A DNA stretch of 9,333 nucleotides from positions 1 to 9,333 of the forward strand of contig VEQI01000107.1 in NCBI GenBank assembly GCA_018883305.1, given 5' to 3'. The translations under genes were made by a program, and so were the position numbers. Source of the stretch: Limnohabitans sp. Lineage in GTDB: Bacteria; Pseudomonadota; Gammaproteobacteria; Burkholderiales; Burkholderiaceae_C. Below are positions 6,283-9,333 of the stretch, in pieces; position 1 is the stretch's first letter, and the number at the start of each line of letters is the position of its first letter. A model generated the notes under the pieces. The model was not told the origin of the DNA. It saw only the letters and a program-made list of their open reading frames with translations, and made no database searches.

Positions 6283-7083
6283 ATGAGTTCAGGACGTTTG
6301 CAGGGCAAGGTGGCCATCATCGTGGGGGCGGGGCAGCAACCGGGGGAGTCCGTGGGAAATGGGCGAGCCACCGCGGAGCGCTTTGCGCAAGAAGGGGCCA
6401 GCCTGTTGTTGGTGGACATTCAAGCGGATTGGCTGGCTGACACCGTGAAGGCGGTGCAAGCCTATGGGCATCCGGTGGCCAGTTTGGTGGCGGACATCAC
6501 CCAGGAGGCTGCTTGTGAGTCCATCATGACCACCTGCATCGAACGCTTTGGACGCATTGATATTCTTCACAACAACGTGGGCGCCTCCAAAGGCGACCGC
6601 AAAACGGCCGACTTGCCCATGGACATGTGGGACCGGATCATGGGGATGAATTTGCGTGGCATGTTCATGACCTGCAAGCATGCCTTGCCACACATGGTGC
6701 GCCAGAAGTCCGGCTGCATCATCAACATTTCCTCCACGGCATCCATGGCGGCCCGGCCCACGGTGACGTACAAGACCTCCAAGGCGGGTGTGAACGCACT
6801 CACGCAGCACATCGCGGTGGAGAACGCACCGCACGGCATTCGCGCCAATGCCATCTTGCCGGGCCTGATCGACACGCCCATGGCCATCAACCGCCGCGCC
6901 CAAGAGCGTGGCGTGGACGCCAGCGTGATCCGCGCGGAACGCAATGCCCTGATCCCCATGGGGTTCATGGGCAGTGCCTGGGATGTGGCCAATGCCGCGG
7001 TGTTCCTGGCCTCGGACGAGGCCAGGTATATTTCCGGTGTGTTGCTGCCCGTGGATGGTGCCCTGCTGCAAAAGCGTGGCTGA
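6283..7083 (+). CDS. SDR-family NAD(P)-dependent oxidoreductase 2
   Basis: A 266-residue classical SDR, paralogous to SDR 1. The cofactor motif is again enlarged: VG (14-15), nine residues (AGQQPGESV), then GNG (25-27), with Val in place of the usual Thr. D45 suggests NAD. D71, NNVGA (97-101), N123, S151 (INISS), Y163 and K167 complete the active site; FLASDEARYISGVLLPVDGA closes the fold. GGGAG (6271-6275) provides a good ribosome site for ATG 6283, 18 bases after Bug 3. It lies just upstream of the ring-cleavage dioxygenase, which suggests, without proving, that it acts on a dihydrodiol, a side-chain alcohol or a hydroxy acid in the same pathway. Two related SDRs in one operon probably act on different steps or stereoisomers. 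Confidence 0.93.
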   Translation: MSSGRLQGKVAIIVGAGQQPGESVGNGRATAERFAQEGASLLLVDIQADWLADTVKAVQAYGHPVASLVADITQEAACESIMTTCIERFGRIDILHNNVGASKGDRKTADLPMDMWDRIMGMNLRGMFMTCKHALPHMVRQKSGCIINISSTASMAARPTVTYKTSKAGVNALTQHIAVENAPHGIRANAILPGLIDTPMAINRRAQERGVDASVIRAERNALIPMGFMGSAWDVANAAVFLASDEARYISGVLLPVDGALLQKRG

Positions 7084-7110
7084 CTTTGTGCCCCATGGCG
7101 GTTTGTCACC

Positions 7111-7121
7111 AGGAGTGTCCT
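7111..7121 (+). promoter_or_regulatory. Ribosome binding site within a small hairpin before the dioxygenase
   Basis: AGGAG (7111-7115) is a strong Shine-Dalgarno sequence seven bases before ATG 7123. AGGA (7111-7114) can pair with TCCT (7118-7121) around GTG, but a four-base-pair stem with a three-base loop is probably too weak to regulate translation alone. Confidence 0.45.
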
Positions 7122-7122
7122 C

Positions 7123-8025
7123 ATGACCCATGCTTCCTCGCTTGTCAGTGGCGTGCGCAGTGTTGCCTTGAACGTGCCCGACCTGGCCCAGGCCGAGGCC
7201 TTCTTCACCGGCACCTGGCACCTGAGCGTGGCGGCGCGCACCGACAACGCGCTGTATTTGCGTGGCACGGGCGCAGATCATCATCTGCTGGCCTTGCATC
7301 AGGCCGAAGGCGCGGCGCAGATTCGCTGCGTCACCTTGCGGGCCCGCTCACGAGCGGCGCTGGACCAGGTGGCTGATCGGGCTCAGCAGCATGGCGGGCA
7401 TGTGGTGCAGGCCGTGGCGCCGGTCACAGAGCCAGGCGGCGGTACGGCCGTGTCGATTGGGGATGCGGATGGCCGCGTGTTCCAGTTGGTCTGGGGCGAC
7501 GAACAGCACACCGATGCATGCGAGGTGCCGGATCGTCCCGTTCGCCTGGCCCATGCCGTGCTCAATAGCCACGATGTGGAGACCACGCGTCGTTTTCTGG
7601 AGCAGGTGCTGGACTTCAGTCTGGCGGATCGTACGCGCATCATGGCTTTCATGCGCTGCAACGATGACCACCACAGCCTGGCGCTGGGCGATACCGACAA
7701 CGATGCGCTCAACCACATCGCGTTTCTCATGCCGGACCTGGAGTCCGTGATGCGTGGCGGTGGCCGCATGAAAGATGCGGGGTACTCGATTGAATGGGGG
7801 CCGGGTCGACATGGGCCAGGCAACAATGCGTTCAACTATTTCATCGGCCCCTTCGAGGTGGTCATTGAGTACACCGCAGAGGTAGAGCAGGTGGACGACA
7901 GCTATCAGGCGGGGCAACCCTCCGACTGGACCTGGCCGCCGGGCAGGGTGGACCAGTGGGGCATTTCCGCACCGCCCAGTGATCGCTTGAAGGCGGCGCA
8001 GCGAGCGGTCCGGTTTGTCGCTTGA
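7123..8025 (+). CDS. VOC-family type I extradiol ring-cleavage dioxygenase
   Basis: A 300-residue protein with two vicinal-oxygen-chelate modules, the length and layout of BphC-type enzymes that cleave catechols beside the hydroxyls using Fe(II) and O2. The N-terminal module (about 10-125) is the degenerate, non-metal one. The C-terminal module (about 140-255) has the 2-His-1-carboxylate ligands H144 (LAHAVLNSHD), H198 (LNHIAF) and E249 (VIEY). Second-shell residues match as well: H184 in DDHHSLAL, H230 in GRHGPG, and Y239 ten residues before E249, the spacing seen in BphC. The signature near the C-terminus reads NYFIGPFEVVIE; the usual P-x-G is P-F-E, so the substrate pocket probably differs. 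AGGAG precedes the ATG by seven bases. Its position next to a flavin hydroxylase fits hydroxylation followed by meta-cleavage. Activity is likely; the specific catechol is unknown. Confidence 0.9.
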   Translation: MTHASSLVSGVRSVALNVPDLAQAEAFFTGTWHLSVAARTDNALYLRGTGADHHLLALHQAEGAAQIRCVTLRARSRAALDQVADRAQQHGGHVVQAVAPVTEPGGGTAVSIGDADGRVFQLVWGDEQHTDACEVPDRPVRLAHAVLNSHDVETTRRFLEQVLDFSLADRTRIMAFMRCNDDHHSLALGDTDNDALNHIAFLMPDLESVMRGGGRMKDAGYSIEWGPGRHGPGNNAFNYFIGPFEVVIEYTAEVEQVDDSYQAGQPSDWTWPPGRVDQWGISAPPSDRLKAAQRAVRFVA

Positions 8026-8051
8026 CCCGATGTCATGGCACCAGCAACAAC

Positions 8052-9333
8052 ATGAGCAACGTTGCGCAGACTGAATACGACGTGGCCATCGTGGGCTTCG
8101 GGCCTGCAGGTGCCGTGGCCGCGGGCCTGCTGGGTGCACGGGGTATCCGCACCTTTGTGTGTGACCGCCTGCGCGAGGTGTATGACAAGCCGCGCGCCAT
8201 TGCACTGGACCACGAAATGTTGCGCCTGTTTCAGCAGATGGGCGTGCTTGCGCAACTGGAGCCCTTCATCGAGCCCTTCACCGATTCAGTCTACTACGGT
8301 GTAGAGGGGCAGGTCATCAAACGCATGTCCACGGTGGCGCCTCCGTATCCGCTGGGACATTTGCCATCCGTGGTGTTCACGCAGCCGCCGGTGGAGCGCG
8401 TTTTGCGTGCCCACGCGAAATCATTTTCATCGGTGACTGTGGCCCTGGGCCGCACGATGCAGCATCTGCATCAAGACACCGACGGTGTCACACTGACCTT
8501 GTCCGATGACGCGGGGCTGACCTCGAGTGTTCGTGCCCGGTACGTGATCGGTTGTGATGGTGCCTCCAGCACGGTGCGTACGCAAATGGGCATCACGCTC
8601 AAAGACCTGGCGTTTGACGAGCCTTGGCTGGTGGTGGATGTGCTGGTCAACCGCCACGGCTTGGCGAAGTTGCCCACCACCAGCGTGCAGTATTGCAAGC
8701 CCGAACGTCCCAGCACGTATTTGATTTGTCCCGGCTCACATCGGCGCTGGGAAATCGCCATCAACCCCGGCGAGGACCCCGCGCAAGTGGCCACGCCTGA
8801 AGGCACTTGGAAACTGCTGGCGCCTTGGATCACACCGCAAGATGCCAAGCTGTGGCGCCAAGCCAGTTATCGCTTTCATGCGCTGGTGGCTGACACCTGG
8901 CGTCAGGGCCGGGTATTCATCGCGGGCGATGCCGCCCATCAACAACCCCCCTTTCTGGGACAAGGCATGTGTCAGGGACTGCGTGATGTGGCGAATCTGT
9001 GTTGGAAGCTGCAGGCGGTGCTGCAAGCCGGCGCCCCTGAACGGTTGCTGGATACCTACGGCGCGGAACGGCAGGGGCATGTGACCGAGCTGACCACCCG
9101 CATCAAAGGCATTGGAAAGATTGTGGGTGAGCGTGATCCAGCGCGTGCGCGTGAACGTGATGCCCACTTGCTGGAAGCATGCGCGGGCGTGGTGCGTCCC
9201 ACCCCCAGACAGGATGTGCAGCCGGCGCTGACCTCGGGCCTGTTGTCCGCTGAGGTGAGTACAGCGCGGGGTACCCTGTTCCCTCAACCCTGGTTGAAGC
9301 AAGGCCGGCGACCCCCTGTGCGCATGGATGATG
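8052..9333 (+). CDS. FAD-dependent aromatic hydroxylase, MhpA-like (3' partial)
   Basis: The first 427 residues of a group A flavoprotein monooxygenase; the frame stays open to the right edge and relatives such as MhpA are about 550 residues long. The N-terminal Rossmann motif GFGPAGA (15-21) with D38 binds the ADP part of FAD. KPRAIALDHE (46-55), the DG motif IGCDGASSTVR (166-176) and the GD motif IAGDAAHQQPP (290-300) followed by GQGMCQGLRD are all present, as in the 3-(3-hydroxyphenyl)propionate hydroxylase and PheA-like group. TLFPQP near the end marks the start of the C-terminal thioredoxin-like domain region of such enzymes. These enzymes use NAD(P)H and O2 to hydroxylate a phenol ortho to an existing hydroxyl, giving a catechol for the dioxygenase 26 bases upstream. 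The ribosome site is weak; ATG 8052 is the only sensible start in frame. The substrate is not determined. Confidence 0.92.
   Translation, partial: MSNVAQTEYDVAIVGFGPAGAVAAGLLGARGIRTFVCDRLREVYDKPRAIALDHEMLRLFQQMGVLAQLEPFIEPFTDSVYYGVEGQVIKRMSTVAPPYPLGHLPSVVFTQPPVERVLRAHAKSFSSVTVALGRTMQHLHQDTDGVTLTLSDDAGLTSSVRARYVIGCDGASSTVRTQMGITLKDLAFDEPWLVVDVLVNRHGLAKLPTTSVQYCKPERPSTYLICPGSHRRWEIAINPGEDPAQVATPEGTWKLLAPWITPQDAKLWRQASYRFHALVADTWRQGRVFIAGDAAHQQPPFLGQGMCQGLRDVANLCWKLQAVLQAGAPERLLDTYGAERQGHVTELTTRIKGIGKIVGERDPARARERDAHLLEACAGVVRPTPRQDVQPALTSGLLSAEVSTARGTLFPQPWLKQGRRPPVRMDD

Noticed and set aside
6289..7299. Long open frame on the minus strand (336 codons) across SDR 2 and into the dioxygenase gene
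   Set aside because: It runs antisense to two genes with complete catalytic motifs, crosses their boundary, has no recognisable domain, and is the kind of shadow frame expected in GC-rich coding DNA.
7348..8205. Minus-strand open frame of 285 codons antisense to the dioxygenase and hydroxylase start
   Set aside because: It overlaps two well-supported genes, shows no family motif and is rich in His, Arg and Pro as typical of antisense frames.
1..9333. Mobile elements, CRISPR arrays, tRNA or rRNA genes
   Set aside because: I saw no transposase or integrase frames, no regularly spaced repeats, and no tRNA-like or rRNA-like sequence; nearly all of the window is accounted for by the ten coding regions.

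Overview
The window looks like an internal piece of a catabolic operon from a betaproteobacterium of the order Burkholderiales (Comamonadaceae or Alcaligenaceae type). Three things point there: GC content judged by eye at about 60%, three separate Bug-type (TctC family) periplasmic solute-binding proteins, which are greatly expanded in that order, and enzyme families typical of aromatic-acid degradation. This assignment is inference; no rRNA or other marker gene is present.

All ten genes lie on the + strand. Most are a few to about 60 bases apart, and one pair overlaps, so a single transcript is likely. In order: Bug protein 1 (5' end cut by the window, to 770); a 140-base gap with inverted and direct repeats; a beta-decarboxylating dehydrogenase of the isocitrate/isopropylmalate family (911-1972); SDR oxidoreductase 1 (2030-2827); Bug protein 2 with a Sec signal peptide (2851-3813); a small ferredoxin-fold EthD/DUF4286-like protein overlapping it (3810-4331); a LigI-like (2-pyrone-4,6-dicarboxylate hydrolase family) amidohydrolase (4371-5264); Bug protein 3 with a twin-arginine-like leader (5269-6264); SDR 2 (6283-7083); a two-domain VOC type I extradiol dioxygenase with its iron ligands intact (7123-8025); and an MhpA-like FAD aromatic hydroxylase cut by the right edge (8052 to beyond 9333).

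Together these suggest an aromatic-ring pathway. The flavoprotein would hydroxylate a phenolic acid to a catechol and the extradiol dioxygenase would open the ring. The LigI-like enzyme would hydrolyse a lactone or related cleavage product. The SDRs and the beta-decarboxylating dehydrogenase would oxidise alcohol and hydroxy-acid groups, either in the side chain or after cleavage. The Bug proteins would capture the substrate or related carboxylates in the periplasm. The substrate cannot be read from the sequence. No ring-cleavage hydrolase of the MhpC type, hydratase, aldolase, regulator or TctA/TctB membrane component is visible, so parts of the system lie outside the window.

The points most worth following are the combination itself (a LeuB/Icd-family dehydrogenase inside a meta-cleavage operon), apparent changes at carboxylate-binding positions of the LigI-like enzyme, two paralogous SDRs with enlarged cofactor loops, and three different Bug proteins in one operon. 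No mobile elements, RNA genes or CRISPR arrays were seen.
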